From contig JAEWKT010000032.1 of NCBI GenBank assembly GCA_023393635.1, forward strand, positions 124,001 to 188,000: a stretch of DNA of 64,000 bases. Reading direction: 5' to 3'. Below, in pieces: positions 15,443 through 24,095 of this stretch. Numbering within the stretch: the first letter of the stretch is position 1; each line of letters starts with the position of its first letter. Position numbers and translations under genes: made by a program. This stretch comes from Pseudomonadota bacterium. Its GTDB lineage: Bacteria; Pseudomonadota; Gammaproteobacteria; Pseudomonadales; Moraxellaceae. The notes below the pieces were generated by a model that ran no database searches, was not told the origin of the DNA, and saw only the letters and a list, made by a program, of their open reading frames with translations.

Positions 15443-17824
15443 TTATTTTGCTTTGTTGGCCTGTTCCTCGGCAAGGAAGAACCATGTTTCAAGCACAGAG
15501 TCTGGGTTAAGGGAAACAGATTGAATGCCTTGTTCCATAAGCCAGTGTGCAAGGTCAGGATGATCGGATGGACCTTGACCACAAATACCAATATATTTGC
15601 CAGCTTTATTACAAGCTTGAATGGCCATAGATAATAAAATCTTAACGGCTTCGTCGCGTTCATCAAATAGGTGAGACACGATGCCTGAGTCACGATCTAA
15701 ACCTAAGGTAAGCTGAGTTAAATCATTTGAACCAATAGAGAAACCATCAAAATGCTCAAGGAATTTATCAGCTAATAACGCGTTAGTTGGTAATTCGCAC
15801 ATCATGATGACTTCCAGGCCATTTTCACCACGGCGTAGACCGTTTGCCGCCAATAGCTCAATCACGCGGGCTGCTTCATTGACAGTGCGCACAAATGGAA
15901 TCATGATTTTGACGTTGGTTAAGCCCATCTCATCACGTACTTTTTTAAGCGCACGGCATTCTAGTTCAAAGCAGTCACGGAAATTTTCAGAGACATAACG
16001 ACTTGCGCCACGGAAACCCAGCATTGGATTTTCTTCTTCTGGCTCGTACAGCTTGCCACCAATTAAGTTTGCATATTCGTTTGATTTAAAATCAGACATA
16101 CGCACAATGACGGGTTTATCAGCAAAGGCTGCGGCTAGTGTAGAAATACCTTCGACCAGTTTTTCAACAAAGAAGTCAATTGGTGAGGCATAACCAGCAG
16201 TACGTGCCAGCACGGCAGCACGGGTTTCACGCGGTAGGGTATCTATGTTGAGCAGTGCTTTAGGATGCACGCCAATCATGCGGTTGATGATAAATTCTAG
16301 ACGCGCAAGGCCAATCCCTTCGTTTGGAATCTGGGCAAAATCAAACGCACGATCGGGATTACCCACGTTCATCATGATTTTAAAGGGCAGTGGCGGCATA
16401 GATTCTATGGAGTTACGCTGAATTTCAAAATCCAACGCACCTTCATAAATATGGCCAGTGTCGCCTTCAGCACAAGACACGGTGACCAATTGGTCTTCAG
16501 TCAACACTTCAGTGGCGTTACCACAGCCAACAATAGCAGGTACGCCTAATTCACGCGCAATGATTGCTGCGTGGCAAGTACGGCCACCACGGTTAGTAAT
16601 AATGGCAGATGCACGTTTCATGACTGGTTCCCAATCTGGGTCAGTCATGTCAGATACAAGCACATCCCCTGGTTGAACCTTGTCCATTTCTTTAATAGAG
16701 GTAACCACGCGAACCTTACCAGAACCAATGCGCTGGCCAATTGAGCGGCCTTCACAAATCACGGTTCCTTTTTGCTTCAGCAAATAGCGTTCCATGGTGC
16801 CCACATTTTCACGGCTTTTCACGGTTTCAGGACGTGCCTGTACGATGTAAATCTTGCCATCATCACCGTCTTTAGCCCATTCAATATCCATGGCAGAACC
16901 ATAATGCTTTTCAATGATCAGTGCTTGTTTGGCCAGTTCGGTTAACTCGTGGTCATTTAGGGCAAATTGATGGCGTTCTGCTTTTTCAACATCCACAATC
17001 ACTGTAGATTCACCAGTCACGCCGCTTTCACCATAAATCATTTTTTGGTGCTTGCTGCCTAAATTACGACGTACAATGGCTAGTTTATTATTTTCTAATA
17101 ATGGCTTGGATACATAAAATTCGTCAGGGTTAACTGCCCCTTGAACAACCATTTCACCCAGACCATAAGAGGCAGTAATAAATACCACGTCAGGAAAGCC
17201 AGATTCGGTGTCCAGGGTAAACATCACACCAGCCGCACCAGTTTCTGAGCGTACCATGCGCTGAATACCAGCCGACAATGCCACGTTGGAGTGGGCATAA
17301 CCCTGATGGACACGGTAAGCAATGGCACGGTCGTTAAAGAGGGAAGCAAATACTTCTTTAACGGCTACTAATACGTTATCAATACCACGAATGTTTAAAA
17401 AGGTTTCTTGTTGACCCGCAAAAGAAGCATCTGGCAAGTCTTCGGCGGTTGCAGAGGAGCGAACAGCCACTGCAATATCAGGATTATCTTGCGCAAGTTC
17501 TGCAAAGGCCGTACGAATTTCGCTTTCAAGCTCGTGCGTGAGTGGAGTATCAACAATCCACTGACGGATTTTGGAACCTGTTGCCGTCAGTGCTTGTACA
17601 TCATCAACGTTGAGTTGATCAAGCTCGGCCTGAATTTTTGCATTCAAACCACTTTGCTCAAGGAAGTCACGATAGGCTTGTGCTGTAGTTGCAAACCCGC
17701 CTGGTACACTGACACCAGCATTGGATAAATGGCTGATCATTTCACCGAGAGAAGCGTTTTTACCGCCCACTCGTTCAACATCGTGCTTACCAAGCTTTTC
17801 TAAACCAATTACGCGCGCTTCCAA
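15443..17824 (-). CDS. ppsA: Phosphoenolpyruvate synthase
   Basis: PpsA converts pyruvate and ATP to PEP, AMP and phosphate for gluconeogenesis. The N-terminal ATP-grasp domain begins VERVGGKNASLGEM. The phosphohistidine lies in GGRTCHAAI (His421 when counted from the upstream GTG). The C-terminal PEP/pyruvate barrel ends with IGICGQGPSDHP, which carries the catalytic Cys. The frame can start at a GTG at 17833. However, its only ribosome-binding site, GGAG (17836-17833), overlaps that GTG and lies 8 bases before the TTG at 17824. I therefore prefer the TTG (793 aa, MEARVIGLEKLG). It is divergent from its regulator ppsR. Confidence 0.95.
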   Translation of the reverse strand: MEARVIGLEKLGKHDVERVGGKNASLGEMISHLSNAGVSVPGGFATTAQAYRDFLEQSGLNAKIQAELDQLNVDDVQALTATGSKIRQWIVDTPLTHELESEIRTAFAELAQDNPDIAVAVRSSATAEDLPDASFAGQQETFLNIRGIDNVLVAVKEVFASLFNDRAIAYRVHQGYAHSNVALSAGIQRMVRSETGAAGVMFTLDTESGFPDVVFITASYGLGEMVVQGAVNPDEFYVSKPLLENNKLAIVRRNLGSKHQKMIYGESGVTGESTVIVDVEKAERHQFALNDHELTELAKQALIIEKHYGSAMDIEWAKDGDDGKIYIVQARPETVKSRENVGTMERYLLKQKGTVICEGRSIGQRIGSGKVRVVTSIKEMDKVQPGDVLVSDMTDPDWEPVMKRASAIITNRGGRTCHAAIIARELGVPAIVGCGNATEVLTEDQLVTVSCAEGDTGHIYEGALDFEIQRNSIESMPPLPFKIMMNVGNPDRAFDFAQIPNEGIGLARLEFIINRMIGVHPKALLNIDTLPRETRAAVLARTAGYASPIDFFVEKLVEGISTLAAAFADKPVIVRMSDFKSNEYANLIGGKLYEPEEENPMLGFRGASRYVSENFRDCFELECRALKKVRDEMGLTNVKIMIPFVRTVNEAARVIELLAANGLRRGENGLEVIMMCELPTNALLADKFLEHFDGFSIGSNDLTQLTLGLDRDSGIVSHLFDERDEAVKILLSMAIQACNKAGKYIGICGQGPSDHPDLAHWLMEQGIQSVSLNPDSVLETWFFLAEEQANKAK

Positions 17825-17972
17825 AATTGACACTCCATTTAAAAATACATTACTGGATCACAGCAATGATACAAGAATGTAGCACCTATGAGATAGGCAT
17901 AGGCGACAGCTACTAATTATCAGGTTACTATAAAGATAATATCGACTTTAGACAAATATTTAAGAGACTCAA

Positions 17973-18809
17973 ATGGTGGATAAAACAGCAGCAAAACGCA
18001 GTGTATTTTTTGTTTCAGACGGTACAGCGATTACTGCTGAAACACTGGGTCATTCACTTTTAGCACAGTTTCCAACGGTTGAGTTTGAAATTCACATTAA
18101 CCCTTATGTGGATAGCGAAGAACGGGCACATGAAGTGGTCAAACAAATTAACCAGTGCGCACGACGTGACGGGGTGCCACCCTTGGTGTTTGATACTTTA
18201 GTTGACCCTGCGGTGCGTGATGTGATTAGTTCGGCCAATGCGATTAACCTGGATGTATTTGAAGGCTTAATTAGTAAGATTGAAACTGAGCTTAACGTCA
18301 CGGCTTCACCGCGCGTAGGCAATGCGCACAGTAGTGTAGACTCTGAAAACTATAAATCCCGTATTGATGCGGTGCATTACGCATTGGATAATGATGACGG
18401 TGCCAGAACCCGTCATTATGATATGGCTGACTTAATTTTGATTGGCGTATCACGTTCTGGTAAAACGCCAACGTCGATTTATTTGGCATTGCAGTTTGGC
18501 ATTCGGGTAGCCAACTATCCGATTACTGAAGAAGACTTAGACGATAATCGCTTGCCTAAAGTGCTTAGAGAACATAAGAAAAAACTGTTTGGTTTGATGA
18601 TTGAACCTGACCGACTGGTAGCCATTCGCAAAGAGCGAAAAGCAGGCAGTCGCTATGCAAGTTTTGCCCAGTGTCAGACGGAGTTGCGGGCGATTCAGGG
18701 TATTTATATCTCTGAAGGAATCCCATTTTTAAATGTGTCAGAAATGTCCATTGAAGAAATTTCAACGCGTATTTTACAACTCACGGGTTTAAAACGTCGT
18801 ATTAGCTAG
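17973..18809 (+). CDS. ppsR: PEP synthase regulatory protein (bifunctional kinase/pyrophosphorylase)
   Basis: PpsR inactivates PEP synthase by ADP-dependent phosphorylation of an active-site Thr and reverses this by Pi-dependent dephosphorylation. The protein begins with the family sequence RSVFFVSDGTAITAETLGHSLLAQFP. Its nucleotide-binding P-loop is GVSRSGKTPTSIYLA, and IEPDRLVAIRKERK is also conserved. The length of 278 aa matches E. coli PpsR (277). AAGAG precedes the ATG. It is divergent from ppsA, with about 150 bases between them, which is the usual arrangement and confirms the role. Confidence 0.95.
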   Translation: MVDKTAAKRSVFFVSDGTAITAETLGHSLLAQFPTVEFEIHINPYVDSEERAHEVVKQINQCARRDGVPPLVFDTLVDPAVRDVISSANAINLDVFEGLISKIETELNVTASPRVGNAHSSVDSENYKSRIDAVHYALDNDDGARTRHYDMADLILIGVSRSGKTPTSIYLALQFGIRVANYPITEEDLDDNRLPKVLREHKKKLFGLMIEPDRLVAIRKERKAGSRYASFAQCQTELRAIQGIYISEGIPFLNVSEMSIEEISTRILQLTGLKRRIS

Positions 18810-19157
18810 TGGTTATATGCTAGTAGCCGTGTTAAAGATTTAAGCAGTTCAATAGCAATCACCACTGCTGTTTAAAAGTGGTGATGGTGCTTATCCTGCA
18901 TAGTGAAGAGAAGGTTGCTGCTTAACATGATTGTGTGAAAATAAAAATGATCAGGCCAAAATTCCTGAATTTAAAATAAATATAACAACCATTATTGCTT
19001 TAGCCATCGGTTTGAGAAAGTGCCTTAATTTAGTGCTGATAACGTTTTATTGCTCACTCTTACAATACAAGTGTTTAAAACTGCAAGCAAAATGAACAAT
19101 AGTCTAATAGGTCTTTTTTTAAGGCAAATTTAAGTATTGCAAGTTTTAGAGGTGACA
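18810..19157. other. Intergenic region after ppsR, with hairpin
   Basis: No gene is visible here. A perfect 9-bp inverted repeat, ATCACCACT (18858-18866) and AGTGGTGAT (18877-18885), sits about 50 bases after ppsR. It may end that transcript, although no T-run follows. The rest is AT-rich and should contain the promoter of the next gene. Confidence 0.5.
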
Positions 19158-20858
19158 ATGAAAGGCAGTCGGCTGGGCAGAAGTATTATTGGCCAAATTA
19201 GTAGCGTGATTTTTGGTTCATTTATCATGCGCTATTTGGTGTGGATTATTGCTATTCTTTTCACCATTATAAGTCTGGCTGCCTGGCCTTATAGCGATAA
19301 CGTCATTGACCTGTTTATATCCGATAGTAGCCAGCATACTCTAACCTTGATTTGTGCGGTGCTGAGTATGGTGGGTTTATACGATGTGCTGCAAAAAAAG
19401 CACACCTTATTGCGCACTTACCCAGTCATTGGTCACTTACGCTATCTATTTGAGATTTTTCGTCCCGAATTCCGTCAGTATTTTTTTGAAGGCGAGCACG
19501 ATTACCTGCCATTTTCTCGTGCTCAGCGTAGCTTAGTCTATCAACGCGCTAAGCAACAAAGTTCAGAAAAAGCCTTTGGTACCTTGCTTGATATTTATGA
19601 ACCCAGCTATGAATTCATTAGTCATTCAGTAAAGCCCGTAGCTCAGGCTGATCCAGATAGTTTTCGGGTGTGGATTGGGGGTGATCAGTGCAAACAGCCG
19701 TATTCTGCGTCTATTTTTAACATTTCCGCCATGAGTTTTGGTAGCTTGAGTGCCAATGCTATTCGTGCCTTAAATAAAGGCGCTAAAATGGGAAATTTTT
19801 CTCATGATACGGGAGAAGGTAGCATCAGCCCTTATCATTTAGAGTTTGCTGGCGACTTGGTGTGGGAATTAGGCAGTGCATATTTTGGCTGTCGAGATAG
19901 CATGGGGCAATTTGATCCAGAAAAATTTGCACGTCAGGCTGCTTTACCGAATGTAAAAATGATTGAAATTAAACTAAGCCAAGGCGCAAAACCTGGGCAC
20001 GGTGGCATATTACCTAAAGAAAAAATCACCCCGCAAATTGCTGCCGTACGCGGTATTCCCATGACAGAAGACTGTATTTCGCCAGCAGGGCACTCAACAT
20101 TTTCTACACCACTTGAGTTAATGCAGTTTGTACAAAAACTGCGTGAGCTAAGCGATGGTAAGCCAGTTGGTTTTAAACTATGTATTGGGCAGCCATGGGA
20201 GTTTATGGGCATTGTTAAGGCAATGTTAGAAACGGGAATTTTGCCTGATTTTATTGTGGTAGATGGAGCAGAGGGCGGTACAGGCGCAGCACCTATGGAG
20301 TTTGCTAATCATATTGGTGCGCCCATGCGCGAGGGCCTTTTGTTTGTGCATAATACGTTGGTTGGGGCAAATTTAAGAGACCAGATCAAACTGGGCGCAG
20401 CAGGTAAAGTGGTCAGTGCGTTTGATATTATTCGCGCCTTTGCATTAGGTGCTGATTGGGTCAATGCTGGCCGCGGTTTTATGTTTGCGCTGGGCTGTAT
20501 TCAGTCCTTAAGTTGTAATACCAATAAGTGCCCAACAGGGGTAGCGACACAAAGCGAATCACGGCAAAAAGGCCTGGTGGTAGAAGATAAAGGCGAGCGT
20601 GTTTACCATTTTCATCGCAATACATTGCATGCATTGGCGGAAATGATTGCTGCTGCGGGCTTATCGCATCCTGATGAAATAGAGGCGCATCACGTGGTCA
20701 GGCGTTTTTCTGCTACAGAAATTAAAACTTATGCACAAACCTTATTTTTTCTAAAGCGGGGAGAGTTGTTAAACGCGCCCATTGATAGCCATTTTTATCG
20801 GGAAAACTGGCACGCGGCAAGCAGTGCAACATTTGCGCGCCATCAATATAATCCATAA
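19158..20858 (+). CDS. Membrane-anchored FMN-binding glutamate-synthase-family protein
   Basis: Two N-terminal transmembrane segments (about residues 19-43 and 57-78) precede a domain like the FMN/Fe-S core of the glutamate synthase large subunit. Conserved blocks are ISAMSFGSLSANAIRALNKGA, GAKPGHGGILPKEKIT, DGAEGGTGAAP and CIQSLSCNTNKCPTGVATQ. The last carries the three cysteines of the 3Fe-4S cluster. The class II amidotransferase and C-terminal beta-helix domains of true GltB are missing, so glutamine cannot be hydrolysed here. Substrate and partner are unknown. The frame starts at a TTG at 19137, but GAGG five bases before the ATG at 19158 decides the start (566 aa). Confidence 0.85.
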   Translation: MKGSRLGRSIIGQISSVIFGSFIMRYLVWIIAILFTIISLAAWPYSDNVIDLFISDSSQHTLTLICAVLSMVGLYDVLQKKHTLLRTYPVIGHLRYLFEIFRPEFRQYFFEGEHDYLPFSRAQRSLVYQRAKQQSSEKAFGTLLDIYEPSYEFISHSVKPVAQADPDSFRVWIGGDQCKQPYSASIFNISAMSFGSLSANAIRALNKGAKMGNFSHDTGEGSISPYHLEFAGDLVWELGSAYFGCRDSMGQFDPEKFARQAALPNVKMIEIKLSQGAKPGHGGILPKEKITPQIAAVRGIPMTEDCISPAGHSTFSTPLELMQFVQKLRELSDGKPVGFKLCIGQPWEFMGIVKAMLETGILPDFIVVDGAEGGTGAAPMEFANHIGAPMREGLLFVHNTLVGANLRDQIKLGAAGKVVSAFDIIRAFALGADWVNAGRGFMFALGCIQSLSCNTNKCPTGVATQSESRQKGLVVEDKGERVYHFHRNTLHALAEMIAAAGLSHPDEIEAHHVVRRFSATEIKTYAQTLFFLKRGELLNAPIDSHFYRENWHAASSATFARHQYNP

Positions 20859-20921
20859 GACTAAGCTAATAAGTGTACCTAGGGGAATTAACCAAGATAG
20901 CCCCAAGTGCATTTAGCGTAT

Positions 20922-21119
20922 TTATTCATCATTAAAGGTATGTGTGAGTGCTTCTTGCACGACTTTAATCCGTTGCTTGCAGATTTTATAGGCTTGCATG
21001 GATTCTTCAACAATCTCCATTAGCTGATCAATATCAGGCTCTTGCTGGTCTTCTAGTTTCTCTGCATTTTGTTTAAGTACATCAAACGCTTGCTTAAAAT
21101 TTAATACTGATCCAGTCAT
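20922..21119 (-). CDS. xseB: Exodeoxyribonuclease VII small subunit
   Basis: This 65-aa helical protein (MTGSVLNFKQAFDVLKQNAEKLE, then LMEIVEESMQAYKICKQRI) matches XseB. Several copies of XseB bind one XseA to form exonuclease VII, which degrades single-stranded DNA. GAGG lies eight bases before the ATG. The gene is 39 bases downstream of xseA, which supports the call. Confidence 0.88.
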   Translation of the reverse strand: MTGSVLNFKQAFDVLKQNAEKLEDQQEPDIDQLMEIVEESMQAYKICKQRIKVVQEALTHTFNDE

Positions 21120-21158
21120 TTTTCTTGCCTCTATAAATATATTAAAATTACTATGCCA

Positions 21159-22424
21159 TCACAATGTAATGACGTTATCAACATTGGCAGTTAGGCTACC
21201 GTCTTTCATATCGATTTGAATTTGTTTAGTTGTCAAATCTTTTGCCGAAACAACAACTTTGCCATCAACACGCACAATGGCATAGCCACGATCCAGGGTT
21301 TGTCTAGGACTCTGCAGCAATATTTCACGCATTAATTGTTCGGTATGCTGCACTGCTTGATCAATACTGCGCTGAGCAAGATGCTTGTGGTCATGTAAAA
21401 GTTGATCAAGCTGATGATCCAGTTGTGCCAGTTGATATTTACTGCCACTCTTAATTGCCGCCATATGCGCGTCAATGTCTGACTGTAGCGCATTAAATTC
21501 ATAATGAGCAGTTGAGTAAATAGACTCAAAATATTCCTGTGCCTGATGCGTGACTTGAACAATATGCGCTTTAATTCCTGCAATCACCTTGCTGGGTGTA
21601 TCAAATGACCGATGGGCAATTTCATCTAAAATGGTTTGGTCACGCTCATGCCCAATGCCGACCCAGATAGGTACGTTGATTTGGCATAGCATGGCAGCCA
21701 GTTCATAGTCATTTAAATAGGCCAAATCATTTACTGCCCCGCCACCGCGAATAATCACAATGAGGTCGGGTGGTAACGTTTGTTGTTTTTGCCAGTCTTG
21801 TAGTGCCTTGCCTAAAGCTTGCCGAATACTGCTAGAGGCAGTTAATCCCTGAAACGTTGCATGCGCATAGGTAAATTGGCAGATTTGATGCTTGGCCAGT
21901 TGATCTGCATCTTTTTGAAAGTCGCCCAGTCCTGCTGCATTTTCTGGTGCAATGACCAAGACTTGCTGAATATCAAATGGCGTGGCTAAGTTACGGTTGA
22001 GTTTAATTAATTGGTTTATTTCTAATCGCTGCACGATGTCCTGATATTTTTGCGCCAAATCTCCCAAGGTAAAGCTAGAGTCAATGTCTTCAATATTTAA
22101 AGAAAATCCGTACAGTGGATTGAAATTGGCTTTTACTTTGACTAATACACTTAAGTCTTTAGATAAGTCAATACCGCTTTCTGCTTTAAACTGGTTAATC
22201 ACTCGCTGCGCTTGTCCTTTCCATAAGGTAGCGCGGCAAGTGGCAATGGTTTTATCAGTAGTTCGATCTTTTTCAGCCAGCTCAAAATAATAATGCCCAG
22301 CTTTGGAGTTCATGTTGGTAATTTCTGCCTTAACCCACATGCCTTCATCACCAAAGCCTAATTTGATTACCGATTGAATGGCAGCAAGGTATTCGCTTAG
22401 GCGGATGGTCTGTGAGTTCATCAT
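21159..22424 (-). CDS. xseA: Exodeoxyribonuclease VII large subunit
   Basis: XseA is the catalytic subunit of exonuclease VII. The N-terminal OB-fold (residues 5-105) begins LSEYLAAIQSVIKLGFGDEGMWVKAEI in two blocks and includes SKAGHYYFELAEKD. The catalytic domain has IRGGGAVNDLAYLNDYELA and VGIGHERDQTILDEIAHRSFDTPSK, the family signatures with the essential acidic residues. A coiled-coil region (about 280-365) should carry the XseB copies. At 421 aa it is somewhat shorter than E. coli XseA (456), mainly in the coiled coil. The start is one of two adjacent ATG codons (22424 or 22421). Confidence 0.93.
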   Translation of the reverse strand: MMNSQTIRLSEYLAAIQSVIKLGFGDEGMWVKAEITNMNSKAGHYYFELAEKDRTTDKTIATCRATLWKGQAQRVINQFKAESGIDLSKDLSVLVKVKANFNPLYGFSLNIEDIDSSFTLGDLAQKYQDIVQRLEINQLIKLNRNLATPFDIQQVLVIAPENAAGLGDFQKDADQLAKHQICQFTYAHATFQGLTASSSIRQALGKALQDWQKQQTLPPDLIVIIRGGGAVNDLAYLNDYELAAMLCQINVPIWVGIGHERDQTILDEIAHRSFDTPSKVIAGIKAHIVQVTHQAQEYFESIYSTAHYEFNALQSDIDAHMAAIKSGSKYQLAQLDHQLDQLLHDHKHLAQRSIDQAVQHTEQLMREILLQSPRQTLDRGYAIVRVDGKVVVSAKDLTTKQIQIDMKDGSLTANVDNVITL

Positions 22425-22448
22425 AAGGCAGTTACTCTACTTCAATAC

Positions 22449-24095
22449 TTAAGGGTTAACATTAGGGCTTGCAGGCGCAGCTTGATTATTTGGTAAGGTT
22501 ATTAAGGTGGTTTCAGGAGATGATATTGCATCAGGCTGTTGAGGTTGCAATGGTACTTCTTGCTGCTCAGTTGCTGGCGGCTGAGTTTGAGGGGCAGTTG
22601 TATCTACTGGCTGACTAGCGGGTGTCGCAGGCGCAATAGGTGTATTTAAAGCATTGCTATCAAAGGGCTGGCCAACCACCACGGTAAGCATTTGTTCAGG
22701 TTTAATGTATTTACCAATAGCTTGTTGAATGTCCTGCGCTGTTACAGCAGCAATTTGCTTGGGGTAATCGGCCAAATAAGATGTCGGCAAATCATAAAAA
22801 CCAATCATGCCTAAATAACCAAGAATACTTTCATTGCTTGATAACGACAGTGGATAGCCATTGAGTATGCCTTCTTTGGTTTCATTGAGTAATTGCTGAT
22901 CTAGCGGTTGAGTCATAAACTGGTGAAGGGTTTGCTTGGCCACTTTAATACTTTCTACTGCCTGATCACCACGGGTGGAATAGCTAATAATAAATGGCCC
23001 TTTGGCACGCATAGGCGTAAAGCCGCTATAGGCACCATATGTTAAACCGCGTTTTTCACGTAGCTCTTTCATCAGCAGTGCATTAAAACCACTACCACCC
23101 AGCATTTCATTGCCAACAGCCAAGGCGTAGTGGTCTGGATTATCGCGACTAATACCAATTTGCCCAATCATCACATGTGATTGTGAGGAGTTAAAAGGCA
23201 CCGCAACAGTTTTGGCACTGGTTAGGGTACTAGGCTCTGGAAGTGGCTGGGCTTTTTTCCCTGCAGGTAAACTTTGACTAATCCGATTGGCTAGCTCTTG
23301 CGCTTGCTGGCTGTTGAGCTGCCCAGTAATGGCAATATTTAAATTGTTTGCCACCAAATAGGTATCTTTAAATTGACGAATGTCTTGCGGCGTAATTTTT
23401 TTCAGGCTGTCTTCGGTGCCAGTGACTGGCTCAGCGTAAGGATGTTTGCCATAAAGCTCACGATAAAAACGAATCCCTACCACCGAAGCAGGCGATTCCT
23501 TGCGTTGCTGCTGGCCAATCGCGGCATTATTGAGTACACGATCAATACTGCTTTGCGGAAACTGTGCATCCTTTAATATGGCCAACAGTTGGTCAATTGC
23601 AGGGTTAAAATAAGCAGGATCAGACAAGACACGTAAGTTCACGGTAAACATGTCACGGTAAGAGGCTGCGCTAAACTCTGCCCCCAGTTGCTCAAAACGT
23701 TTTGCAATATCGTCCGTAGTTTGGGTAGAGGTGCCTTCATCTAATAGTTGGGAAGTCAAAGAAGCGAGACCAAATAGTCCTGCGCGCAATTCACTATCAC
23801 GCGCAGCACCTGCATCAAAGGTCAGCCGAACATCAATAATGGGCAACTCGGGCGCCGCAACAAACAGGGTAGGCGTACCCGATTTGGTTTTAAATGATTG
23901 AATGTCAGGAGTTTTTAGGCTGGTACTGACTGCAATATTGCGCAAGCTACTCAGCGTGCTTAATGAGGTAATTGGTGCATTGCTTAATTCAGCCTGATGA
24001 TTTTCTTCAGCCAGAACAGGATTATTGAGTGCAACCGTCAAAGTGCCAACCGCTAATGCGCCAACCATAAAATAAGAAACATTTAAAACTCGCAT
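22449..24095 (-). CDS. M16 family peptidase-like protein lacking the zinc motif (exported)
   Basis: This 548-aa protein begins with a signal peptide (MRVLNVSYFMVGALAVGTLTVA) ending near residue 30. It has an M16 fold, but the zinc motif HxxEH is replaced: the equivalent region reads LTSQLLDEGTS. The C-terminal half keeps the RxxxxxY element in LREKRGLTYGAYSGF, which M16 enzymes use to hold the substrate. The C-terminal tail (about 490-548) is rich in Pro, Gln and Thr and appears disordered. Its ATG overlaps the stop of the zinc-containing partner by one base (TAATG). The two genes probably make a periplasmic heterodimer like other split M16B peptidases. Confidence 0.88.
   Translation of the reverse strand: MRVLNVSYFMVGALAVGTLTVALNNPVLAEENHQAELSNAPITSLSTLSSLRNIAVSTSLKTPDIQSFKTKSGTPTLFVAAPELPIIDVRLTFDAGAARDSELRAGLFGLASLTSQLLDEGTSTQTTDDIAKRFEQLGAEFSAASYRDMFTVNLRVLSDPAYFNPAIDQLLAILKDAQFPQSSIDRVLNNAAIGQQQRKESPASVVGIRFYRELYGKHPYAEPVTGTEDSLKKITPQDIRQFKDTYLVANNLNIAITGQLNSQQAQELANRISQSLPAGKKAQPLPEPSTLTSAKTVAVPFNSSQSHVMIGQIGISRDNPDHYALAVGNEMLGGSGFNALLMKELREKRGLTYGAYSGFTPMRAKGPFIISYSTRGDQAVESIKVAKQTLHQFMTQPLDQQLLNETKEGILNGYPLSLSSNESILGYLGMIGFYDLPTSYLADYPKQIAAVTAQDIQQAIGKYIKPEQMLTVVVGQPFDSNALNTPIAPATPASQPVDTTAPQTQPPATEQQEVPLQPQQPDAISSPETTLITLPNNQAAPASPNVNP

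Noticed and set aside
15409..15693. 94-codon frame in the ppsA 3' region
   Set aside because: It lies inside ppsA in another frame and reads as the shifted PpsA sequence.
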